This document shows positions 30,784 through 41,037 of a stretch of 64,000 nucleotides of DNA, piece by piece. Below the pieces are notes generated by a model that did no database searches, was not told where the DNA came from, and saw only the letters and a program-made list of their open reading frames with translations. Origin of the DNA: Pseudisothecium myosuroides (Eukaryota > Streptophyta > Bryopsida > Hypnales > Lembophyllaceae); contig OX637289.1 of the NCBI GenBank assembly GCA_951799445.1, forward strand, positions 1,116,001 through 1,180,000, read 5' to 3'. A program made the translations under genes and the position numbers. Within the stretch, counting starts at the first letter, position 1. Every line of letters begins with the position of its first letter.

Positions 30784-32591
30784 TAAAATACCAACATTTT
30801 AACAAATTTTATATTTAACAAATGATTCTTCTATAATTGAAGGAAAATATTATATATTTACAATTCAAATTTTCTATAAAAAATTCATATTTTTTAATAT
30901 TATAACCACAAGAAAAACAACAATTTTGACACTTTGAGTCTGTATTTAGAATTTCCAAATAATGGGATCTAATAAATATCTATTATTAGAATTTTTGCTT
31001 AAGCAAATTCATCTTATCCAAACTTTATTTATTTATTTAATTATTCTTCAAATTCACATTCAAGTTCTATCAAGAAGCTATTTTGAAACAATTTTGAAAG
31101 ACAATTTTAAAATTTCTAAATCTTTGTACAACTAATTTTTATACTATAAAGAAAAGGTAAAGAACTTATGCATAGTTACATTAAAGTTTCAATAATTCAA
31201 TTTATAAAATTTTAATTCCATTTGAATTCATTGCAAAACTTGTTTCATAATGATTATAAATTTAAATAATGAATATTGCTCTAAGTGCACGTACATTGAG
31301 CTCTAAGAAAACAATTCTAGTTCCAAAACCATTCATTTGGAGTATTTGAAGTATAAGGATACCTTCTTGCAATTTGAAGAGGTTTCTTCTTTTAAACTTT
31401 GACACCTCGGATATACTCAAATGAGTTAAAAAAAGATTATTTGGTTTAATCTATTAAAGAATAAATAAAGATGAAGATTTTAGACATGCTTTGGATAATT
31501 ATATTGCAAAGGAATTTTGGCTTTGGGGGCCTCAACATATTGCAGAACTCTAGTAAGGATTTAAATGGTGAAGCATGATTCTCTTAGCTATGTATGTTTT
31601 TTGAGTTTTCCTAAACCATTTTTAACCCTTAATGAACTAGTGGTTCCCATTAAGTTTTGGACAAACACAAATGAATGATAAAAATGAAGTTCCATAACAT
31701 TTTTAATTTTGCATCTATAGAAAGTTGGAGACTAGCTAATTAGAGACATTTTAAAGCAAGAAGAATAGAAATTATCCATATTATTCAATTAATAATTTTA
31801 TATTTTAAATATTTTCTTCAAATCTATTTTTTTTTTTTTTTAATTTCAAAAAAACAAAATACTTAAAGTTTTACTTACTGCAATTTTAAAATTTCTAAAA
31901 TTGTCCAAAATTGTGGCTTCAATTGATTTGTGAAGAAAAAAAAGTTTTGGCAAAGATGAGAACATCAATGATTCTTCCAAGTTCTCCACCTCCAAGCCAA
32001 TACTATACACTTTGAGCAATTTTTCTTATAAATAACTTTTGACCATAGTTTTGAATCTAAAAAACAAAAAAACATCCCAATCTAATTTGCATAGGAAAAA
32101 AATAGAATTAAATCCTTCCAAAATTGTTGCCCAAAATCAGGAAGGCAATCATAAAATGGTTGATTGGGTTTCTAACTTAAGTTTGGATTAAATAACTAAA
32201 GTGCTAAAAATCAAATCCTCTACAGAAAATTTATAACATTACTTTTAACATGTATACTAGTATGCAAGAAAACTCTCTTAGTAGTAGTGTGTTTTTTATG
32301 CACAATTTTTTGCTAGTTGGCTACAACCAAAGACGTTGGCTATATTCGGGTAAAGGAAATTTTATTTTTTTCCAATCAAAATAGCCATGTTAATGCTATT
32401 TTTTAAGACCACTAGACTACTAGCCAAATTTCACCTCAATATAACCTGATTTTGATAAAGATATCACCACATATCACATGAATATTGAAGAAATCATTAT
32501 ATACTTCTCCAAAATGATTAAAAAAAATCATTGCTCAGTAGGTATAAAGTACAAGATTAGAAACCAAATATTCTAGTTATCCTTATCCTTG
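30784..32591. other. AT-rich spacer
   Basis: Very AT-rich sequence with poly-A and poly-T runs. I see no gene, RNA or well-defined repeat termini. Confidence 0.5.
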
Positions 32592-32732
32592 AATCCAAAG
32601 GCAAATTTGAGTAAGGTAGTTTGCTCTTAAAAAGACCATTCATGAGATGATTGCCCCGTCTTTTCAAGGAAGCTAAACTCCTTGAAATCATTTTTAGTAA
32701 AATTCTGTAGGAAGGAAAATGGAAATGTTACG
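32592..32732 (+). mobile_element. Truncated TAAGGTA-family element
   Basis: It starts TAAGGTAGTTTGCTCTTAAA and follows the family through 'GGAAGCTAAACTCCTTGAAA', then stops within about 140 bp at the first midasin-like codons. It is the left half of the element whose complete copy is at 33742-34049. Confidence 0.65.
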
Positions 32733-32830
32733 TTGGCAAGTTGCCATTAGAATCTCGTGATCGATATGTGTTGACGAAAACTATCACAGAGCATCTCAAG
32801 AGTCTAGCTAGGGCAGTATTTGTTCGCAAG

Positions 32831-33519
32831 TAAGGTAACCCCCCCATTCCCGACCAGTGACCCATTCCCGACCTATAGGTGCATGTATTTCTGACCACGC
32901 TTAGAATGAGATTTTTTCGTTTTCAAGGTTGGAACTAACAAATACATGACACATGTCCCAAGTTGTGAAAAAAAATTAGGAAATAATGATTAGGTAAAAA
33001 GTTATTGAATGATCGGAATTGGAAGAGTCTAGACATTGGCCATGGGTCCGGCGCACTTTTTGCCTCCCAAAATTCATAGTAATTTCAATTCAAGCGATAA
33101 AATTACCAAATTTTTGCAATCCATGTCATTTCTATTGATGTACCTCTGAAAAATATTTGTTTTGCCTTTACTACTCCAGATCATGTCAGAGTTCCTTATT
33201 TGGTCGGTTAGGGGGGATACCTTATCATATTTTATTACAAGGACCTAAGGTAGGCATCCCAAATGCGCCACTGACCTTAAAGTGCCATCTTCAATGTGTG
33301 TACATCTCCAAAATCAGTTATGTACCTCTGTGAAAGAAACACTTTTAGAACCAAACTTTGTTCCTTCATATGTTTTGCATACATTATCCAAATGTTGCGT
33401 TCTTTGGTGCGTTGGAACCTCCTTTCCCTTGCCAATAAGAATATAGAAGAATTTGAACAGTCTAATAGTAGTAATTAGGCAAAATAGCAATTAGTGGCGG
33501 TTTAAGGATACCTACCTTA
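32831..33519. mobile_element. 689-bp TA-target element inserted in the midasin pseudogene
   Basis: It begins TAAGGTAACCCCCCC and ends GGATACCTACCTTA. The flanking host frame gives the target: codons for R-K-Y (CGC AAG TAC) are split at TA, and TA reappears on the right, followed by the remains of the P-loop codons. The short inverted repeat (AGGTA/TACCT) and TA duplication match the 300-bp family, but the interior differs (two 'CATTCCCGACC' copies near the left end). No coding capacity is seen. Confidence 0.65.
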
Positions 33520-33741
33520 CTTGCAGTGGGAAGACAAGTCTGGATGAGTATCTGGCGACCATAACAGGCCATCCATTTGTCCGAATCAACAACCATGAAC
33601 TTACAAATCTTCAAGAATATCTTGGCTCCTATGTGACTGACTCTTCAGAAAAGTTAGTTTTCCAGGAAGGAGCACTTGTCGAAGCTGTGCGGAAAGGCTA
33701 CTGAATTGTGCTGGATGAATTGAATTTGGCACCTTCTGATG

Positions 33742-34049
33742 TAAGGTAATATGCTCTTAAAGCGACCTTTTAAGAGCTGATTGCATTTGGGAGGAAGCTA
33801 AACTCCTTGAAACAATTTTTAGTAAATTTTCATAGGAAGAAAAATGGAATTGGCATCTAACCCAAGTCGTTTCATATTTTTTGGACCTTCGTGGAATTAG
33901 TTATGAATTTTTTGAAGTTGAAACCCAGTGGTTACTAAAAGCGCCCCCCTCCTGGAATGTACACTGCTGGTACACTGAAGAAAGTAAAATGTACCTCTGT
34001 GTTAGAAGTCGATTTTAGAGTCAGGTTGCTTTTAGAGCACCCTACCTTA
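33742..34049 (+). mobile_element. TAAGGTA-family MITE, complete copy (308 bp)
   Basis: The left end TAAGGTAATATGCTCTTAAA and the complement of the right end TAAGGTAGGGTGCTCTAAAA are inverted repeats. TA flanks both sides. The element sits exactly between the midasin codons for SDV and NRLLDD, so its borders are defined by the host reading frame. Confidence 0.85.
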
Positions 34050-34990
34050 ATCGGTTGCTAGATGACAATAGAGAGTTAATTTGTTCCAAAACTCCAGCTG
34101 GCAGTCAAGCCGCATCCGCATTTCATGTTGTTCACTACTCAAAAAAACCCTGGAATTTATGGTGGTCGGAAGATGCTTTCTTAAGCATTTTGAAATCGGT
34201 TCACGGAACTTCACATTGATGATATTCCTGACGACGAGTTGTGTATGATACTAGAGAAACGGTGTCAGATTCCAGGAAGCTATGCCGCTAAGATAATTGT
34301 GGTGATGAAGGACTTGCAGCAGCATAGACAAGGTAGCAAGGTTTTTGCTGGCAAAGATGGCTTCATAACTGCTCGTGATCTTTTTTGATGGGCTGAACAA
34401 CATGGGAATGGGTACGAGGAGCTAGCCACGGATGGTTACATGCTATTAGCAGAGAGGCTACAGAATTTAGAGGAGAAGGAAATTGTGCAAAGAGTTCTCG
34501 AAAAGCATATGCGTGTGAAGTTGGATGTGAACCTATTGCATGATATGGAAGCATCCGAGACATTTGAGGCTGTTAAGAAGTTGGCAGGGTCACTAGAACA
34601 TGTGTCTATATTTCGTAGGATTGTTTGGATGAAGAGCATAAAGCGACTTTTTAATTTAGTTGAGAATTGCATTAAGCATTGCGAGCCTGTTTTGTTAGTA
34701 GGGGAGACTGGATGTGGGAAGACCATCATATGCCAGCTGCTTTCTTTGCTGTACAATCAACGTCTATATATACTAAATTGCCATCAGCACTCAGAGACGT
34801 CGGACTATCTTGGTGGCTTACATCCAGTTCAGGATCGAGACAGCCTTGCTATTAAGTTCCAGAAAGTTGCCGAGAGAATTGCCTCCATGGACTTGTTTCA
34901 AGACGTTTGTTTGGGTGAGTTGCCGGTGAAGGTAGAAGAATCTTGGATGACATTGACAATGTTGAAGAATGCTCTATCAGGTATGTTTAA

Positions 34991-36108
34991 TTTATTATTC
35001 TCCATTCGATGTGCTTCATCCTTGTCTGTTCTAGGTTGTATGTTTATTGTATTCTGTCAGGTATGTTTGCAGGCGGTCTCTTAGTGTAGTTCCTGGTGTT
35101 TCTTGTAGAGTCGCGTTGAGTGGGGAAGGAGTGAGATAACTTGTTCATTTAAGTTGAATCCCCGCCTTCTTGCATGCGTATGTTGTTCTCTGCGATCTGC
35201 ACAATTGTGTGTCACCTCTCGGCCTCATGGTTTTGCGGTTTTTTGGACTCAACATTCCATGCGTTGGTGGGTACTTTTCTTGATCTGTCTTAGGAAGTCC
35301 TACACCGGCGTACCTTAGTCATGAAATAATAAGCAAAGCAACCACGTTCTCCTCATTCTCCTCGGTTTAGGATTTTCTGATAGGATTTGTCAAGGATAGA
35401 TTACTTTTGAGGATGAGAATGGAGGAAATACAATACCTGAGGAAAAGAAAGGTTTGGAATCTGTAGCCTTGCTAACATAGTTTCCTAGGTCGTCCATGTA
35501 GGAATTCCTCTCAATTGTTGATGCAACCATTGATCGGATAGTGTGTTTTTCGTGAACTATTTAGGTTATGAATTTCATCTACGGTGCAATAGTGGTATCA
35601 TGTCTGCTAGTTTTTATCACAAGGCTCATCTCCGAGACTTAGGGCTCACTCTCTAAGTATTGTTCTTACTTCTCTATATGTGTTGTTGAGTTTCTGATAG
35701 CGCAGGAGGAGTTCTAATGCATATCCTTTAAGAAATTGTTCAAAGTCGGTACTAAGTTTAATGCCTCCTGATGTTTTAAAAATAGTTCCCTCATAGAAAA
35801 GCCCCATGGATATTCAAGATCTGACAGTTTCTTTTGACAATTTGGGGACACTTAGCATATTTAGTTGTGGTGTTCTGAAATTTTATTTCCATTCATGGCA
35901 ATCACTCTTCTTTTTCCTTGTAAGCTAGAGGCGCCTTTTGGAAAAAGAATGTGACTGTCAATGAGACACGTGGTGTCTTCTTTTTCCTCCCCCTTTTTTT
36001 TCCTTTGAATATTTTTTCTCCATTCACGATTGAAAGAGCACATGTTGTGATGACCCTCCCCTGACCATACATTTTGTGTCTATGCTTCAGTTACCGTCTG
36101 GTGCTTGG
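34991..36108. other. Unassigned region right of the midasin pseudogene
   Basis: Less AT-rich than its surroundings, possibly decayed intronic sequence of the midasin locus. I found no readable exon or repeat structure. Confidence 0.4.
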
Positions 36109-37830
36109 AGATCTGTCCGGGGAGATCACTCCTTGTAATTTAAGGTTTACACCTGAATTAAGAGGGTATTTGATGTGGAGCTATTTACCTTAGTTATTGT
36201 ATTTAAAATGACCGTATTTTTATATAAAAGGCTACAAAGGCATATTTCCAATACCCTATGGTTTTTGTAATTTCATTCATGCGGTATTTTAAGTGGGGCT
36301 ATCTTACATATAAAATTTAAGTGTCCAGTTGACTAAGTGGTTGTTTTTAACCCCTAAAGACCAGTTGTTTGTTGAATGAACAATTGAAAATCTAGGTAGG
36401 ATTTTATAAAGTTAATTTTGGTCGGTTGTTCACAAAATTTTGATACAAGGTGTAAACATGTACCCCTTTAGTGAGAATATATTTTTTCTAATTGAGTACC
36501 TAAAACAAAAGTTATGTTGCTTTGAACTTTTTTGGTAGCCCGGGCAATTAAGGCATCTTTTGAGCACCTTTTACAAAAATGCTCATCAACTTTTGAAATT
36601 TGGCATGTATGTAACTAATAAAATATGAAATACAATTATAAAAAAAGTTGCTCTTCAAATCATACACTAAGAGGAATCAAACTTTATTAGCTATGTTGGG
36701 GTGGCTTCAAGAATAAACATTTTCTTCTACTTCAAGCCCTATTATTTTGCAATATGTGAAGTCCAAGTTCTTAAAAAATTTCCTACATACCGTAATCCAA
36801 ATGTTTGTCTCTAATTTTTTACTGCTTGGATTTCAATAAAAAAATTCTCATTGCACAAGAAATCATCAAAAAATGACTAATGTATTACCAATGCACTTCA
36901 CTTCCTTACATTGTAGGTTGATTTAGAGTAAGCTAGACTCTATATTTTCTTCTAAAATTTTTCATGGATAAATCTAACATCATGTGCATATGAATGGCCC
37001 AAATCCTCATTTTTGTGTAGAGAAAAAATTTTACTCTAAGAGGGCTCAAAGTCTGTTGGCCGTATTTTGCAAGATTAAAAAAAAGGGGGGTTTTCCACTT
37101 CAAATATTATAATCTTTCAATGCACATGGTCAAATGGGTTGAAGTTTTTTCCACACATTGCCTTACTTGTTTAATACACTTTTTAATGGTTGAAATTTGA
37201 AAAAAAATAATTAATTTTTAATTTTGGACAATGCATTAGAAATGGGCAGTTTGGGACTTTTCCTCTTCCAAAACACCCTCCAACCTTTGGGGGTTAATAA
37301 CAAATTTACCACTAAAAACTTCAAAAGTCCCATTCAAACTGTCCCGTGAATATTCCATTCAATATGAATGTATTTAACATTATGGCTTCAAAGAATGAAG
37401 TTAAACAAACTATAAATTCCATCCTTATGTTGCACAATTTTTAGTTTGTTGAACCCACTAAGGTAATTAGGTAAACCTTCCTATCCGTGCAATGTGAGAA
37501 TTTCTTCCACTTGTGGTCAATGCCTTACGTTTACACTTAATTTTTTTATATACACACTACTAATAACGTGGCACAATTTCAATCAACCACCCTTCATTGT
37601 AGATTTTCTTGACTATGCCCATTTTAACATCTTTATGAAATTATCTGTCCACATCTATACTCATCGTACTATGAAAATTTTGAGTATATATAATAGAGTA
37701 TGTAGAATTTTATGGACCCTATAATAGCCCTATATATTATATAATTTTTTTTTGCTTTGAATTAAATGGACCCTATCTTTTAACTCAAGTAGTTTTCTAA
37801 AAAACCAATAGTGATCTCCCCGGGGAGATC
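36109..37830. mobile_element. Element with 22-bp palindrome-containing inverted ends (host of a piggyBac-like insertion)
   Basis: The left end AGATCTGTCCGGGGAGATCA and the complement of the right end AGATCTCCCCGGGGAGATCA continue alike for 22 bp with two mismatches. The right end contains a perfect 18-bp palindrome, GATCTCCCCGGGGAGATC. Without the nested element at 36351-37293 the unit is about 780 bp. I could not define a target duplication. Confidence 0.5.
36351..37293. mobile_element. piggyBac-like non-autonomous element (943 bp)
   Basis: TTAA at 36347-36350, then CCCCTAAAGACC; on the right CCTTTGGGGG, then TTAA at 37294-37297. TTAA target duplication plus CCCY-starting inverted ends are the piggyBac hallmark. 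No transposase is encoded. Confidence 0.65.
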
Positions 37831-38054
37831 TGAGGACTGAAATCCGTGACCAATTTCATTAAGATAGTCCAATTCTCGGCCAAATTATTTTACTAAGAAT
37901 GTTTGTCCACTGAGAAGCAAACATTACTAGGAAGCAAATATTACAAGTATGGAAGGATTTTGGTTTAGTTTATTTAGGTTACTTGGTTTAAGGTTTTATC
38001 TCTTTTACATTTGTATCCTTTACGTTTTATTTCTTTTAAATTTAGCTCTTTTAC

Positions 38055-38477
38055 TTGTTGTATTTCATATTATATAAAAGGATGGAGAAAGAGAATGCAA
38101 CTCAAAAGAAGTGCAAGGTCAATGGAGAATTGAATTTAAAGAACCCTCCAAAGTGGCAAAGTGTATCAAAGGCCAAGCATTGGATTGGATGTTTCGGCAA
38201 GGGAAAAGGCACTATTGTCAAAGCAATTGGTATCGAAGTTCGTCAAGTGCTCTTAGAGAACAACCAGTCGATGATCTTGCAGTCATTGGGACCTCAAAAG
38301 ACGCAATTCTGCAGCCAAAGCTCAACACTGGTGGAGATGGATGTTGGCAAAAGTCAAATCACGGAGCTCATTGAAAACATAGAGGCTTTAAAAAAACAGT
38401 TGGAGGTATATACAAGTGGATATGCCGCTCTTGAATCATGCTTGAAGCACATGGCAGGGTTGTCTATTTTGATCTGA
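38055..38477 (+). CDS. Unrecognised 140-codon open frame
   Basis: The frame is open from 38055; the more natural ATG is MEKENATQ, a few codons downstream. It is basic at the N-terminus and ends in an amphipathic, possibly coiled-coil stretch (ITELIENIEALKKQLEVY). I recognise no domain. It lies between transposon remnants and runs into the low-complexity A/TA block, so it may be part of a decayed mobile element rather than a gene. Confidence 0.25.
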   Translation: MLYFILYKRMEKENATQKKCKVNGELNLKNPPKWQSVSKAKHWIGCFGKGKGTIVKAIGIEVRQVLLENNQSMILQSLGPQKTQFCSQSSTLVEMDVGKSQITELIENIEALKKQLEVYTSGYAALESCLKHMAGLSILI

Positions 38478-38529
38478 CGTTGGCTTTTCCTGTCGGAATG
38501 TCCGTCAGCGTCAGGATTTACATCAGCCC

Positions 38530-38607
<78 letters not shown>
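38530..38607. repeat. Compound microsatellite: 27 A followed by (TA)n
   Basis: A run of 27 adenines passes directly into about 25 TA units. The flanks (38480-38529 and 38608-38780) are unusually rich in CpG for this AT-rich region and contain short inverted repeats such as GGCTTGTCCATACAAGC on the minus strand. Confidence 0.9.
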
Positions 38608-38610
<3 letters not shown>

Positions 38611-38789
38611 GACGGTCGGTTTGTCAACGGGTATGGCCTATCCATATAGGTCTGTCAACCGAGACAGCTTGTATGGACAAGCCGTCCACGGGGGGGGGGA
38701 TTTTTTTTATTTTGACGTATCGTCGTTCAGACGGACGTCCGGACATGACGTGATGGGGACAACCCTGGCGCATGGAGTCAATATTTGAA

Positions 38790-40350
38790 GAAAATTTGAA
38801 TATTAGTGGGTGTGCTTTTTTTGGCAAATGTGTGGCTACATTTTATGGAGTTGCTCAAACTTTTGGATACCTAGCAGATGGTAACAACAGTTTCAAAAGA
38901 GCATGACTAGATTCTTCCGAGGCTACAAATTTTTTGGCTATAAGTTGCTACTCCATGGTGATTTTTGGGAAGTCCATCCTTATCACTCCTCATGTTTGGG
39001 AGAAAATGAGGGTGTTCAAAGTTTTGTCTACTGGGGTCTCTGTGACTAGTGCCCATCAAACTACCTACCTGAATGTGGCATTAAGTCTTTCAAAGAATAC
39101 ATGCTTTCAAATTCCACATGTGCTTGAGATGTTTCAAGACTTGTTTTCTGTATCACCAAAGGATGTTGTGGAGGATTTTGAACAAAATTGTCTCAATCCT
39201 TTCTTCCTTACAAAATATAGAGTGAACTAATAGGCTTGGTATCGTTTAGGTTCATGTAAGTCTCTTGGATTTCACATGATGGCACCCATTCACTACATAC
39301 AAAAGTGGTAGTAAGTGTAGTTAGCTGACTCTGTCAACACTAAGACAGTCGGCGCCTCCTACGTCCACCTTCTCAAAGTACTCTGGATTTGCAACCTATA
39401 CTTCTAATGCCCACAACGTAATCCTGTCCGAGAAAATCAAAGCCATACGTAACTCCAAATTTGAAACAGTCTGTGCAACTGAATATTCCAAACCTTCTCT
39501 CTTGCCCCAAACTCTAAACCATGAGCTTCTTCTTGAAAACCAAAATTTTAAGCTTATTTGCACACCCATAGCATTCCTAGTTTGCAACCAAGTTTAGTGC
39601 AAGCAAATGAAACCTTAAACTCAAAAACTTAGCAAATGTTGAAGTTTGAAATTGCAGGTACTGTCATCCAAGGTGCGTGCCATCACCCACTTTCTAATCC
39701 ACTGCAATTTTTGTTCTTCATCCTCCAACAACTACATTTGTACACTAATTATAATATTCAGATACAACAAACATTGGATCCAACCTGGGATACTACTTAC
39801 AAAGTTATACAATAAACACACCAATTACTACACAATAGAAGTACTTCTAAAAAGTTTAGATTTTTTTTGGCAAGGCTATTGTAGAAATTAAGAAAAGATA
39901 AAATTCATTATTATCCTCTACCCTTCAATATTTATAAAGACCCTAAATTTATTATGATGATGCTAATTTACTACCAAGCCATGTCTAAAATTTGGGAGCA
40001 AGATAATTATAATAACCCTTCATTTGATTGCACATCTCCAACAAAAAAAATGAGAGTGCACCCCCTAAAGAGTGCAAATTACAAATGCCTATGTTAAACG
40101 ATCTAATCTTACCAATGCTAGAACAAATTTAAGGTGAACAAATTGTTAGAGATATGGCCATTTGCCTTCTAAATGTCCATCATGTGCTACACAAATATTG
40201 ATAGTAGACTACGGTGCACTTTTTGTGGGGGAAATCACTTTACCAATTAATATTTGAACTTAGCCTTAGTCATATAAGATATGTAGGCAATAAAACAAGT
40301 CTTGCAAGTTGATGTCAATAAACCTTGGCTAAATAAGACAAACATTAATA
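38790..40350. other. Gene-poor AT-rich region
   Basis: A 98-codon frame at 38934-39230 contains LFSVSPKDVVEDFEQN, which looks protein-like, but I recognise no family and the flanks are broken. The rest to 40350 is AT-rich. Its right part (from about 40260) may be the start of the gag-like remnant that continues after 41037. Confidence 0.35.
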
Positions 40351-41037
40351 GGGTGATTGCACGAAACACTTGTCGATTTTGTTGCGTTTTCAATAGTACT
40401 CATGATTTTTTTTTGGAGTACTTTAAAAATAGAAAAATAATTTCTAATTTAAAAAAAAATATGACTGATGTATACACCTTTAAGATGAAGGTAACCACCA
40501 AAGGAAATGCATAGAAAATTTTTCTAAGTAGGAGAACTAGAAAAGTGTCAAATTGCTAGAAAATACATACTTTGATGTTTTAATTAGTAGAAAATAGGAA
40601 AAAACTTAAATAAAAAAAATAAAAAAACTCCAAAATAGTTTTTTACATGTTTCGAAATGCAAGTAGAAAGAGGCTCACTTTGGGGACTTCTACACCATAT
40701 AAAATTAAGTATTTTTAGAATTACTTTGGACAATAGCTACAAGTCTACTAGAAGACCATCTCTTCCAAATTTCAGCTCTAAATTCGTTTAAATTATGCTT
40801 ACTAAATAGTACTAAAATCTTCCAAATTGGCATTTGTGACAAAATATCAAGGGCTATTATTAAATAGTAAAATATTTTAAAAAAATTCCAAAAATTAGAC
40901 AAGGTGTATAATAGTCATAAATACCTTGTCTATGAATTTTGAGTCATTTGGAATCAAAATGCAAAAGTTATGGACAAAGAACTAATTAGCATGCAACGTG
41001 TGACAGAAAATAGTATAAGTGTTTCATGCAATCACTC
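40351..41037. mobile_element. GGGTNATTGCAAG-family element (687 bp)
   Basis: The left end GGGTGATTGCACGAAACACT and the complement of the right end GAGTGATTGCATGAAACACT are inverted. The 4-bp flanks AATA and AATT differ at one base, consistent with an aged 4-bp target duplication. The interior shares the AAAAAATAGG...AAAACTT and 'AATTT...TAAATTCGTTTAAATT' blocks with other family members. Confidence 0.65.

Larger units (their letters stand above)
32733..34990 (+). pseudogene. MDN1: Midasin (MDN1/REA1) AAA+ pseudogene fragment, twice interrupted
   Basis: Translated pieces match one continuous part of the dynein-like AAA+ ATPase that removes assembly factors from pre-60S ribosomes: KLPLESRDRYVLT near 32740; SGKTSLDEYLATITG and RINNHELTNLQEYLGSYV from about 33525; VLDELNLAPSDV to 33741; NRLLDDNREL after 34049; then with frameshifts IDDIPDDEL, ILEKRCQIPGSYA, VFAGKDGFITARDL; and from 34440 an open stretch with a second P-loop, GETGCGKT, and ILNCHQHSETSDYLGG. 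Disabling features are a TGG-to-TGA stop after AVRKGY, several frameshifts, the stop in DLF*WAE, and two transposon insertions (32831-33519 and 33742-34049). Most of it lacks introns where family genes have many, so a retrocopy is possible. Near 34978 a possible donor leads into unrecognised sequence. Confidence 0.88.

Noticed and set aside
38934..39230. 98-codon frame with LFSVSPKDVVEDFEQN
   Set aside because: Protein-like in part, but no family recognised and the surrounding frame is broken; kept only as a note in the region entry.
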